Shown here piece after piece: positions 37,632-47,884 of a stretch of DNA of 64,000 nucleotides (the first letter of the stretch is position 1; every line of letters starts with the position of its first letter). The notes beneath the pieces were generated by a model. The model searched no databases, was not told where the DNA came from, and saw only the letters and a program-made list of their open reading frames with translations. Position numbers and translations under genes: made by a program. The DNA is from Adenophora triphylla var. japonica (Eukaryota; Streptophyta; Magnoliopsida; Asterales; Campanulaceae), in assembly GCA_022495995.1 (NCBI GenBank), contig JAFEMH010003609.1, positions 124,001 through 188,000 of the forward strand, written 5' to 3'.

Positions 37632-37694
<63 letters not shown>
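37632..37694. repeat. (TA)n microsatellite in Helitron B
   Basis: About 30 AT units in the intron between exon 1 and module A1. Confidence 0.95.
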
Positions 37695-37696
<2 letters not shown>

Positions 37697-38559
37697 TAGA
37701 GCAGGAAGAAGATAAGTAACAAATATCACTTAATCAGTAAATCACCTTTGAAATTTAGGTTCAAATGTCAAAAAATTAGATCCTGTACCTGTCACAGCAG
37801 AACCACTTGAGGCTATTGAACCCTCCTGATTCCTCTTCTTACCCAGCATAAACGATTTGGTAATCTTCATCTTCTAAATCTACAAAATAGACGATTGAGA
37901 GAAGTCACAAATTTTCAAAGGAAACTTTAGTTTAGTTTATTCGATTAGAAGGAATATGAGATTTTTTTATTCTTACCACTAAAATTTTTCGATTTCACAG
38001 CTGCGACTTCGATGATGCAATTCTTCTCGCTCTCCTGTCGGCGACTTCATCCAACCACGACTTTAATCTGTTTGTTTTTTTTTTTTTTTTTTGTGTTCCT
38101 ATGTGTATGTGTGTTTGAAATACAAATATAAAAAATATAGAAAGATAATCGTTCTGATTCGAGAGGATCTTCAATCTAACTCCGATCCGATTTCCCCACT
38201 CAAGCCCACCTTCAATCTGCAATCTGCAAGGATAAAAGTAAGAAGTGAGTTTATTTTGTGTGTTTTCAGTGTATGTCTTCCGTGTGTGTGTTGGTGTGTG
38301 TCTCCATTGAATGTAAAGTGAGAAGGAGTAAAAGATTAAATTTGAATTTCAAAATTTACATCAGTCTTTCTCTTACACGTGATATCTTTTTAGCCTTTTA
38401 TTTTTTTTCGGGCTTTATCTACATAATTACCACCATGTGAAATCACTAAAATGCCCTTCATTTTTGGCTCCAAACACTATTCAACTATTCCTAAGGCTCT
38501 TCTGTTATTATATTAGTAGAGATAGAGATAAAGACAGACACTCGGAGTTTTCGCCGGAA

Positions 38560-38845
38560 TCCAACTTTCAGTTCTGCCCGGAGAAAAGCCCTCCTATTCT
38601 TGAATGAATCGCCGCCGTTGTCGGAGAACATATCCTCTTCGGAAAAACTAATTCTCCGGCAACAAACGGTCCCACCTGGAAGCGTAATGCGTCGGCGAAA
38701 GGTGGCAGCGTTGGTGCACTGGCGGTCCAGAAGAGCTACAGAGGAGTGAGAAAACGGCAGTGGGGGAGATGGTCGGCGGAGATACGCGACAGAATCGGGA
38801 GGTGCAGACACTGGAGACCTCAGCCTCCCACAACGTCGACCTCCT
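38560..38845 (+). pseudogene. AP2/ERF transcription factor fragment
   Basis: The frame from 38731 reads KSYRGVRKRQWGRWSAEI then RDRIGRCRHW (to 38814), the first half of an AP2/ERF DNA-binding domain: YRGVR, WGRW and AEIRD are diagnostic. The domain normally spans about 58 residues; here it stops after 28 and runs into unrelated Pro/Ser codons. Upstream coding-like sequence (NESPPLSENISSSEKLI) lies in another frame, so at least one frameshift is present. It is likely a piece of a host gene captured by a Helitron, in the opposite orientation to it. Confidence 0.83.
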
Positions 38846-39475
38846 ACTCACCGCCGTCTCTCCTCCTTCTTCCTCCTACTCACCACCGTCTTTCCTCCTT
38901 CTTCCTCCTACTTGCCGCCGGTCACGACCGCCGGTCATAACTGCCGGTCACAACCACCGGTCACGATTGAGGGCTGCCAACCGACCGACGCTGCCGACCG
39001 ACCGACGGGTGTCGAACCCAAATTGTTTTTTTTTTTTTTTTTGGGTATTTCTTGTTCCAGATCTGAATTTTTTGCGGGTTGTCGACCGATTATAATAAGA
39101 TGCACATCAATAGAGACTTCAGATATGCCACAGTTACCGCTCGAACTTGATGATGGTATAGAAATATAACTAATGCATATAGAACTGATAAGAAGATGAA
39201 ATATTGTATTTCTTGATTCTACTTCTATAATAGTATGATTTTCTAATTTATTGTTTATATTGTTTTTTAATATAATAATTCTCCGTAGAAGCTAAACTGG
39301 CTAACACCATCAGCAGGTTCACCTAATAGTATCTACAGTCTGTTGGATTCACAGGTGCTGTTAGTTTCATTCTTGCTGTAGTATGGTTTTTTTCCTTTGG
39401 CCTGACTTTGTTTGTACGTTATTTCTGTGGATGGACCATAAGCATCAAAGGAAAAGAGTCAAAATGTTCGCAAAT

Positions 39476-39690
39476 GATATGTTTGATCGGTCATGTATCT
39501 TCACCGGTGATATGTTTGACCGGTCATGTATGTTGACCGGTGGGTATCGCAAATGATATGTTTGACCGGTCATGTATCTTGACCGGTGATGTTTCACCGG
39601 TGATATGTTTGACCGGTCATGTATCTTTACCGGTGGGTATAGGATAGGTTAAGGATAACGAACCGGTCATGTATCTTGACCGGTGATATG
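39476..39690. repeat. Tandem repeats of about 35-60 bp with ACCGGT cores
   Basis: Units of the form GATATGTTTGACCGGTCATG and TATCTTGACCGGTG repeat about five times. Related CCGGTCA words recur at 38920-38970 and 40200-40245. Confidence 0.82.
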
Positions 39691-41647
39691 TTTAATACTC
39701 GCTCCTTCCTTCCAAGCAACTCTTCCACCAAGTTTCGCCTTCTACACCAAAAAAAAAAAAAAAACAGACGTCAATCTACCTCTCGATCTCGACCATTGCT
39801 TTCTTCAATTTCTCCACCAACCCATTTGAATCCCTCCGCCTCAATACACAACAACGTCATCTCCCGCTTCAACCTAACCCAAATACCCATCTCTCAGATT
39901 ATTCAAAACTATTGCTTTGCATATCACCATTACTGTTCTATTATAGGGTGACAATTAATGGAGTGCTTAGACTATATAAAAGGTGTATATTTGAATATAT
40001 TTTGGTGAATTTTTTTCATTTAAAAATAATTTAGTTAAAAGTAATTATTCTGTTAAAAATATTTAAAATTTTGAACGATATAATTTTTGTAACGAAATGA
40101 AGGCAAAAAAAAAAAAAAAATTATTGAATTTTATGAGTAGGAAATGCAATTTTTAAAGATCGTTAAATTGGAATTGGGTTTTCTTTGTTTTACAATTAGC
40201 CGATCACAATGGCCGATCATAATGACCGGTCACAACCGCCGGTCTGCAGTAGAAGATTAACTCAATCGAAATTGGAATTGGGTTTTCTTTGTTTTACAAT
40301 TATTTATCAGGCGTCTTTCGCGTAGATTATGAACCCATTACAAATTTGATGTTTTATGAAACTTCGAATATGAGTAAATTTCCAGTTTAAAGGGTCAAAG
40401 TACGCTCGATTTGGAAAAAAATAAAAAACTTAAGATCTGTTTCAGGGATAAATTTATTCTTACCGCAACGATTTCCAACCAAATCGTTGTTGATTTGATG
40501 ATGCAACCCTTCCCGCTCTACCGCCGGCGACCTCACTCGACCACCACTGGAATTTTCCGACCACGCCACGAACCTTGAACGATTTCGGCTTCTTTCTCTT
40601 CGATCTCTTCAAGGGTAGGTGCTTCCGCGACTTCTACAATCGACCGAGCTTCCAAAACCTCCAACAATCATCATCTGCATCCTTATTCTCCAGCGACCTA
40701 TTTGCAAAAGGAAAAAAAATTGAGCGAAAGTAGAGAGTTGGAATAAATTGTGTGTGTTTGTGTGTGTGTGTGAAATGAAGAGGGTGAAGAGAGAGAGAGT
40801 GAAGAAGAAACTGAGAAGAAAATTTATTTGTCTGATTTCAATTTCAAATTGAGCGATGAGATAGAGAAAGTTGTGGATGTGTATAGAACACGTGTTCTCT
40901 TTTTTTTTAAAGCTTCCATTGTAAGCCACACTTAACCATACTTGCCAAAATGTTCAGCTCACAACTTCCTATCTCATCTCATCAGTCAATGTCTAAATTG
41001 CCCTCAACATTGAGCGCCAAGTTTTTTCACTATTCCTAAGGCTATGCTGTTATTATATTAGTAGAGATATTGATCCGAATGAATGAATCTTTATATGAGA
41101 TATAAAATATCTAACGGTGTTAGATGTCTGATTTGGTAGGAGTAGTCTTTTGGAATTAATCCAAAACTCATTCACTTGTAGGTTTGAAAAAATGAATGTC
41201 AACTTAGGGTAGGGGTGTGCACGGGCTTGAAGCTCGTAGGCTTTGACAAAGTCTGATATTGGCCCATTTAGTTGCAGGTTTTAATTTCAAGAGTTCAACA
41301 TAGCGGGCTTCATGTGAGCTCAAATTAACGGGCTTTTGCGGGCTTTAAACGGGCATTGAGCGGGCTCGAACTTGACAGACTTATAAATTAGATGTTGTAT
41401 TTTAAAAATTTTATACCTCTTATGTTTTGGGCTTTAAATTATTTTCAACCCATCAATCCATTACCACTTTATCATTTTGACATGAAATTTTTGGAGCCCA
41501 ATTAGGGCTCGAATTTGAATTGTTACAGTTTGAATTCAAATGAGAGTTGTCTAAAAATTTCTATAACAGTTTGGTATTCCCTTGCTCTTTCTCTGTATGA
41601 TAGTGGTAACTCCTTAAATGAATCCAGCCTTAATTGAAAGCATCTAA

Positions 41648-42066
41648 GGGGGTTTTTGTTTTTTATAAGTGATAAGTGCTGAAATCTGATTTCAGTTCTG
41701 AAAAAAATGACTGAATAATTAAGAGCGACAAAAGCGGCGGAATTACGAATTGGATAAGTTGTTTGATTTTGTATACGAATTCATTATACGAAGCTTGATT
41801 AAAAAAAAATTAAAAAAAAAAAACCGTAAATGCATTATGAAACAGTAAACAGTTTAAAAAAAGATTACCCAAAATCAAATATGAAACAGTGGCTTTCAGA
41901 GGCAATTCAGCAGCATTTTAACTACTTAAAATTAAGAGGACTTTAAGAGCCTAACAAGCCTTATTTCAAAAAAAAAAAAAAAACAAACACACTTATTTCT
42001 CTAATCCTCTTAATGAATAAGTGTTAAGAGGTAAATAAGGCTTAAAATAAAAAAACAAACGCCCCC
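41648..42066. mobile_element. Tourist-like MITE nested in the hAT element
   Basis: Ends GGGGGTTTTTGTTTTTTAT and AATAAAAAAACAAACGCCCCC; TAA on both sides (41645-41647, 42067-42069). Confidence 0.82.
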
Positions 42067-42297
42067 TAAGTTTGAATCAGGTGTATGTCAAGTTGAATTT
42101 TAACTCTATCCAATTCTTCTTAAAAATAAGAAAAGTAATTGAAAGATAAATATTCACATTCCATTATTATAAAAAAAATAACAAAATCATTACATAGAAA
42201 ACTCAGATTATTACTAAAATTATTTTTTAGTAGTGAGGTTATGGCGTTGGGCTGGTAGTGAGTCTTTTGGTTTTGTGAGTGTTAAATTTATTATATA

Positions 42298-42580
42298 CTC
42301 CCTCCGTCCGCCTAGTAAGTTCACACTTACTGTTTACACGTTAATTAAGGAGGGAGTATTATATTGAAAGTGTTGTGAGTGTGAAAATAAAATAGGAGAG
42401 AGAATGAGTGGAGGGAATAGTAAATTATAATGGTTTGTGAGTATTAAAATAATGTAGGAGAGAGAATGAGTGGAGAGAATAGTGATTTAAGGTTTCCTTT
42501 TTAGGAAAGAAACAAAGTGTGAACTTTGTAAACGGACGCCCAAAATAGAAAGTGTGAACTTTGTAAGCGGACGGAGGGAG
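42298..42580. mobile_element. Stowaway MITE nested in the hAT element
   Basis: Left CTCCCTCCGTCCGCCTAGTA, right TTGTAAGCGGACGGAGGGAG, TA flanks. Internal duplications: GAGAATGAGTGGAG twice, and GTGTGAACTTTGTAA twice. Confidence 0.9.
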
Positions 42581-42792
42581 TATATATATAAATTACAAAA
42601 CGACGTAGTTTTGAAAGAGCGGGATCGGGCCGGGCCCTAACGGACTGTAGAACAATAAGAGTCCAATCTCAGTCCGAGTCCGTGGGCCTTCAAGCTGTCA
42701 AGCCCAGCAGGGTTGAAAACATTGCGAGCCGAGTTTTTGCGAATCTTGCGAACTTTGCGGGCCGATGGACGAGTTTGCACACCCCTAATTTA

Positions 42793-43241
42793 GGGCATCT
42801 CTAACGAATAGAGTTAAATCATATATCTATGGATACTATTCACAAGATATCAAATTATCATCCAATGTTAGTTATCAAAATTAAATTTTGATACATATGA
42901 AAAACGTACTAGCATCTCCAATAGATAGTACTAGCATCTCCAATAGATAGTATCAAGTTAATGACTCAAAATTTCATTTTTATATTGTTAAATTTATTTC
43001 ACATTTAAAATATTTAATAATTAAAAATAAAATAAAAAGTAAATAAAAAAAGTGTCAGAATCACATGTGTGCTTAAGAAAATAAAAAGTTGAAACGTAAT
43101 AAAAGAAAAGGAAAAGACACTGTATATTCCTTTATTCATGAAAAAGACAAATTTTGGTACATTATATTTAACCATTATAGATGCTAACTCATTTACATAG
43201 CTATCAAAATTTAATTTTGATACCTGTCGTTGTAGTTGCTC
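42793..43241. mobile_element. Tourist-like MITE, left end hit by the hAT element
   Basis: Left GGGCATCTCTAACGAATAGA, right CCTGTCGTTGTAGTTGCTC; TTA at 42790-42792 and 43242-43244. Inner arms with CAAAATTAAATTTTGATAC pair. A 25-base direct duplication (AGCATCTCCAATAGATAGTA) lies at about 42910-42955. Confidence 0.78.
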
Positions 43242-43314
43242 TTAGTTAACTAAGTTGTTAAAAATGTAACTTAAGTCGGTCACACGAGTTCATGTGGCTA
43301 ACTTTTATTAGGTT

Positions 43315-44067
43315 TAAACGATATAAATCGAGTTACGAATGTGGATTGGACCGAGCAAAGCCCAATGAATTTGACCCAAAATATAATTCATACAAGTCTC
43401 AATTACGACAAAGGGAGTGGGTTTTCCATACCTTTGCTCGTCTTGCTTCCTCGTCATTCCCACTATGTCGATCCAGACATATCAGAGCGAATAATGACTA
43501 AGGCACATCAATTATACATGTCAATCAGGCATCATCTCATATGCCGATCAAGGCATTCAATAAGACCGATCAAGGTCTCATCCAAGTACGAGGAGCTCCC
43601 TCCTCGGTCTCCATATAATACAAGGAAATGGGATTCCCTATCCTTACTTCTCTCTTCCTCGGTGTCAAGTATAGTCGACCAAGCAACACATGTCGATGAG
43701 CATGCCTCCAACGCGCACGTGCAGAATATGTTGCCTAATCCTACTCAAATAAGGACATTGAATAGTTATAATCCTCCTAGGATTATAACCACCTCCCACA
43801 CGAATTCCTATTCAACATGGATTCTACAATACTATGCATATATATACAAGCCATAATTCACATTATTTTGGTAACACTTCTTCTGACTCTAAACTCTTGT
43901 CAATTGATTTCTCTCTCTAAACACAAATACTTACTCTCACACCGTAGGGCCTTCGTCGGTGAAGCCCCGACTTAGTTTACGTGTTTACTCATCTTTTTCA
44001 GGCTATTCAATCATTCATGATACAACCTGCCGCTGGATTTGGATTGATCCGAATGTTTTTGGCATCA
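43315..44067 (+). repeat. 5' LTR of the short LTR element
   Basis: Left border eroded (TAAACGATATAAATCG against TGATCGGTATAAACCG in the 3' LTR). Ends GGCATCA. Confidence 0.85.
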
Positions 44068-44178
44068 TCGATTTGGTTCAATTGAGAAGACGGCCACCAT
44101 GTACTCTGATGGCTATCTTCACTTAGCCAGAAGGGCCTTGGTCGACCCAACTCTCCATGCCGACGTAGGCTTACTTGC

Positions 44179-45951
44179 CCGTCTTATATGTCATGATGCC
44201 TATGATGACCTCGCCCGGTCTGGCCATGCCTTGGTGCCCTTCCTGGCCATCACATCCAAACCCCTGATTGTTGGGTAGACGGCTAACTCCTTGGCTACCT
44301 GCTCGACTTCAGCATACGTTTTCTCGTGTCGAGTAGTGACCTCCTTGGAGGAAGATCCAGCAGTTCTCTTGGAAGGAGATTCCTCCTGCACGGTGTCCAC
44401 CTGTGGACGTTTATGGGCAGAGCTTCTTTCACCGGCTTTAGCCTCCATGGTCTCAGTTAGACCGGCTTGTCTCAGCGCCTCCTCGGCATCAGGAGTTAAG
44501 GTTTGGGAACTCTATCCCTCTTCAGTCTGGATCTTTTGCCTGTCGTTTCCTTCCTCGGTGGAGGTAGCAGCACCCCCCACCGGCTTCAAGGGCAATGCCC
44601 CAGTGTCCTTGGTGGACAAAACTGATCGACGATGAACGGCGTCATCCCGTCTTTTGTTTTTGGCTGAGGACCGAGAAGTCCTCCTTTTCAGCCTCATCAA
44701 AGCTTGAGGGTCCAGAATCTCCTCTTCCATTTTCTTGATTTGCTCCTCAGTTAGATCTGCAAAGATGAGGAAGACATGTTAATACAATGACGAGGAGGGA
44801 TATAAGCAAAATAAAAATTATACAAGTATAAAAGACGGGAAAGAAAGAAATTTACAGCCGACGACGCCATCCTCGGCAAGATACTTGTCATCATAAAGTT
44901 TGCAGACGTCGCACTCATCATGGAATACTAGACAGTGGTGCACCCTCCGATCAGGAAATCTATTCCCCTTAACTACGGGGATGAGGGGCACCAACCCGTA
45001 CAATGGCCCTTGCATGATGTCAGGCTGTACGCAGTACCTATGGTCGGTTTCCAAGGTCGGCCAACAGAGGGTGCCCACCTCAAACTGCCTTAGCCTCTCA
45101 ATCAACTGCCTACTCCACTCAGTGCTCCTCACCTGCTCGGGCACTCTTGGGTAATACGAGGGAGCGACAAACTCTCGGCCTTGTCGGCTCTCCACTCGGA
45201 TGACATGGTTATTCCACCCAGATACCTTGCTCGTCATGGGATAAATGAGTTTTGGTTGATTTGGATCACTCCTTATCACAACAAGTCGGGTATCCGCCTC
45301 TTAACTGACGGTGAAGAAATGGTGGAAGGCAGACTGACAAGGTTCAAAACCTAAGCTACGACAAAGGACAATGAAGCCGATGAGGAACCTCACGGCATTG
45401 GCACCAAGCATAGCCGGGACGGCGTGCATGTCTTCAAGAAATTCACATATAAAAGGGTCTAAGGGAAGACGGAGACCTAATTGGAACTGTTTGAAGAAAA
45501 AATGGACGTAGTTCAAGGAGTACATGAAGTCCTCCCTAGCCTTTTCGTCTTTGATTGGGACACCGGGGAAATAGCTAAGCATATATTCCTCCCTTGATAC
45601 CCCATACTTCGAATATAATTCCTCTAACATGGGTTCCCCGGCTCTAGTAGGTTTGGGCCTAGGGATATAAGTCCTACCTCGGCCTGATCCACCCCTGCCT
45701 CTACCTCAGCCTCCAGATTGGGATCCCTCGGCAAAAGCATCTACGATCCCAGAAGTTGAGGGGCCAGTAGCACGAGCAGCACCACTTCCTCTTCTAGTTA
45801 TAGCTGCACAAATGAAATAACAAGGGTCAAAATTTTGGCAAGCAAGTGAGGGGTAAGGATGAGGAAGAGTATCCCTCCTCATCCTATAAATAAAAACCAA
45901 GGAAGGATCCTTACCCAACAATGGAGGACGCTCCAAATGGTCAGACTTCAA
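44179..45951 (-). pseudogene. Antisense ORF of the short LTR element, broken
   Basis: Minus-strand pieces 45951-45706, 45630-45301, 45279-44818 and 44730-44200 lie in close order. The first two are one frame split by a TGA near 45705. The core reads YGVSREEYMLSYFPGVP, then FFFKQFQLGLRLPLDPFICE and NAVRFLIGFIVLCRSLG: the hallmark block of antisense ORFs in Tat-type elements, sometimes annotated as a plant transposon protein. Later parts include ESRQGREFVAPSYYPRVPEQ and a basic, Ser/Lys-rich tail (KRRTSRSSAKNKRR). Function unknown; it lies antisense to the element's LTR promoter. Stops make this copy inactive. Confidence 0.7.
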
Positions 45952-46789
45952 TTAGTAGAGGTTTATATGGTCAAGAATCTCAGTCCAACCATGGAACAAC
46001 ACAACGTTTGGGGACTCAACGTCAAGTCGGTCTATCCTAAACCGACTAGGATAACCGACGTCGGTTCTAGGAGATTGGTACCTCGTCAAAATCTCCCCTA
46101 TCTCGTTCAAACTCAACATCATCCACGACCCATCGATTCTCTAATAAATCCTAAGATTCTGAGTTTGGTAACAATACAAGGTGTTTGGGTTGCTTCTCCA
46201 AGTATGGGTCATGGCTACGAACGAGGAGGGTACAATATTGGTTCAAGAAATCACTCAAGAAATTTTCAATAAAAGCTTCAAACAACTACAACAATGGCGG
46301 TTCAAGAACACGCCAAGCACAAATAACCCAGAAATTCGAGATAAAATGCAGAAAATAGAGAAGAAGTAAGGAATTTATACCTGAATCAAAGGTTGATGGA
46401 TGAAAAGCACGAACAAATCAAGCACAAGGAACAAAAATTGACCAAGAACGCGAGAACGAAATGGCAGTTTTTCAAAGTTTATAGCTTTTTCTCAATTGCA
46501 AATGATGATAAAAGAGTAGAAATGAGGTAGGTTTTGACTTTTATACACGGATCTAAATGGGTATGGGTCAATAAATCGGGTTGAGGCGCCGTCTCTTCCT
46601 TGCAATTAATGTTCTAGCAGCTTCCCAATGAGAATGTCTCGTCATCGATATCCGCGCCCATCATTGTTGAAATAACCGGTGGATAATGAAATGCCTCGTG
46701 ATTCGTGAAAAACCCATTCGTATCTGTTTAAGCTGAGGTAGAGCACCACTTCCTACTCGGCATAGCCGAGTTAGGAAGTCGGGGGCCAC

Positions 46790-47545
46790 TGATCGGTATA
46801 AACCGAGGTACGAATGTGGATCGGTTCGAGCAAAGGCCAATGAATTAGGTCCAAAATATAATCCATACAAGTCTCAATTACGACAAAAGGAGTGGGCTTT
46901 CCCTACCTTTGCTCGTTTTGCTTCCTCATCATTCCCACTATATCGACCTATACATAGCAGAGCGAATAATGACTAAGGCACAACAATTATACATGCCGAC
47001 CAGACATCATCTCATATGTCGAGCAAGGCATTGAACAAGACAGATCAAGGTCTCATCTAAGGACGAGGAGCTCCCTCCTCGGTCTCCATATAATACAAGG
47101 AAATGGGCTTCCCTATCCTTACTTCCCTCTTCCTCGGTGTCAAGTAAAGCCGACCAAGCAACACATGCCGCGTAGTATGCCTCCAAGGCGCGCGTACATA
47201 ATATGTTGCCTAATCCTACTCAAATATGTACAGTAAATAGTTATAATCCTACTAGAATTATAACCACCTCTCACACGAATTCCTATTCAACATGTATTTT
47301 ATAATACTATGCCTATATATACAAGCTATAATTCACATTAATTTGGTAACACATCTTTTGACTCTAAACTTTTGTCAATTGATTTATCTATATAAACACA
47401 AATACTTACTCTCACGCCGGAGGGTATTCGCCGGTGAAGCCCCGACTTAGTTTACGTGTTTGCTCATCTTTTTCAGGCTATTCAATCATACAGGATACAA
47501 CCTGTCGCTGGATTTGATGGGATACGAACGTTTTTTAAATTATCA
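46790..47545 (+). repeat. 3' LTR of the short LTR element
   Basis: Starts TGATCGG straight after the purine-rich GTCGGGGGCCAC and ends TTATCA. Many substitutions against the 5' LTR show an old insertion. Confidence 0.88.
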
Positions 47546-47550
47546 AGGTT

Positions 47551-47884
47551 ATTAACAAAATTTTGAAAAAAACCTTAGTAACGACAATAAAAAAAAATAG
47601 TGAAGATATTGGAAGTTGACCTATAATATAGTTTAGTGATCTTTTTGTTTTTGTTTGTTTGTTTGAAAAGACCATTAGTTCAATGATTAAAATATTAGTT
47701 TTGCTAAGAAAAAATGCACAACAATCGTCTTGTTTGTCCCTCCTTTTTTAATTTGCCTTTGTTTATTAGGCAAATTGCAACTTTGTTGCTGTTTTGTATT
47801 TTTTGCAACCCGTTAATTAACATTGTCAATTTGTTGGTGTTCAATGTAAAATGTGCATAAAAACTAGTTTTCGTTAAATAAATG
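47551..47884. other. AT-rich flank without features
   Basis: Nothing recognisable apart from T-rich tracts. Confidence 0.5.

Larger units (their letters stand above)
30531..37870 (-). pseudogene. Helitron Rep/helicase gene, multi-exon, frameshifted
   Basis: Exon 1 (37870-37789) starts MKITKSFMLGKKRNQEGS. Six exons follow as three A-B modules (listed separately). The next exon (from 35091) has YWDIGDATYNCSFCGAYFWY. Later pieces are 34908-34678 (MFCFTSLGGKIDR), 34437-34015, 34040-33588, then, after an intron, 33579-32386 with the HUH motif (GLPHAH) and the Rep tyrosine region (YLFKYINKG). After another intron, 32186-30531 is a complete 551-codon PIF1-type helicase: Walker A GYGGSGKT, Walker B IIWDEAP, FGGDFRQILPV and a C-terminal TINKSQGQS with YVALSR. 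Frame changes near 34865, 34685, 34445, 34035 and 32430 show the copy is inactive. Rep would nick and join single-stranded ends and the helicase would unwind during rolling-circle transposition. Confidence 0.9.
30409..38522 (-). mobile_element. Helitron with Rep/helicase gene (Helitron B), 8.1 kb
   Basis: On the minus strand it starts A|TCTCTACTAATATAATAAC at 38522 and ends with a hairpin (CCCGTGC and GCACGGG arms, 30420-30436), about seven bases, CTAG (30412-30409), then T. This is the canonical plant Helitron layout without target duplication. It encodes a Rep/helicase protein in many exons, broken by frameshifts. A Stowaway MITE, a foldback and a TA microsatellite sit in its introns. Confidence 0.94.
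38523..41067 (-). mobile_element. Segment bounded by a second Helitron 5' terminus
   Basis: At 41067 the minus strand reads A|TCTCTACTAATATAATAAC and stays close to the Helitron B 5' end for about 40 bases (shared GCCTTAGGAATAGT). The subterminal region 40450-41067 also resembles 37990-38522 (GATGATGCAA, GGCGACTTC or GGCGACCTC, CAACCACGAC or CGACCACCAC). No hairpin-CTAG end exists at 38523. It is either an older Helitron truncated by Helitron B or a 5' extension of it. It contains an AP2/ERF fragment and ACCGGT repeats. Confidence 0.6.
41210..42787. mobile_element. Non-autonomous hAT element with nested MITEs
   Basis: The ends TAGGGGTGTGCACGGGC and GAGTTTGCACACCCCTA are inverted repeats. The 8-bp duplication is ACTTAGGG at 41202-41209 and ATTTAGGG at 42788-42795 (one change). 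Without its two nested MITEs it is about 870 bp. GGGCTT or CGGGCT words fill both subterminal regions. No transposase. Confidence 0.85.
43315..47545 (+). mobile_element. Short LTR retrotransposon with only an antisense ORF
   Basis: LTRs at 43315-44067 and 46790-47545 share most of their length (CTCAATTACGAC, GAGGAGCTCCCTCCTCGGTC, GTGAAGCCCCGACTTAGTTT). A 5-bp duplication AGGTT lies at 43310-43314 and 47546-47550. The internal 2.7 kb has no gag or pol; it holds one broken ORF on the minus strand of the same kind as the antisense ORF of the Tat-type element. It is therefore a non-autonomous deletion derivative that would need proteins from an intact relative. Confidence 0.88.
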
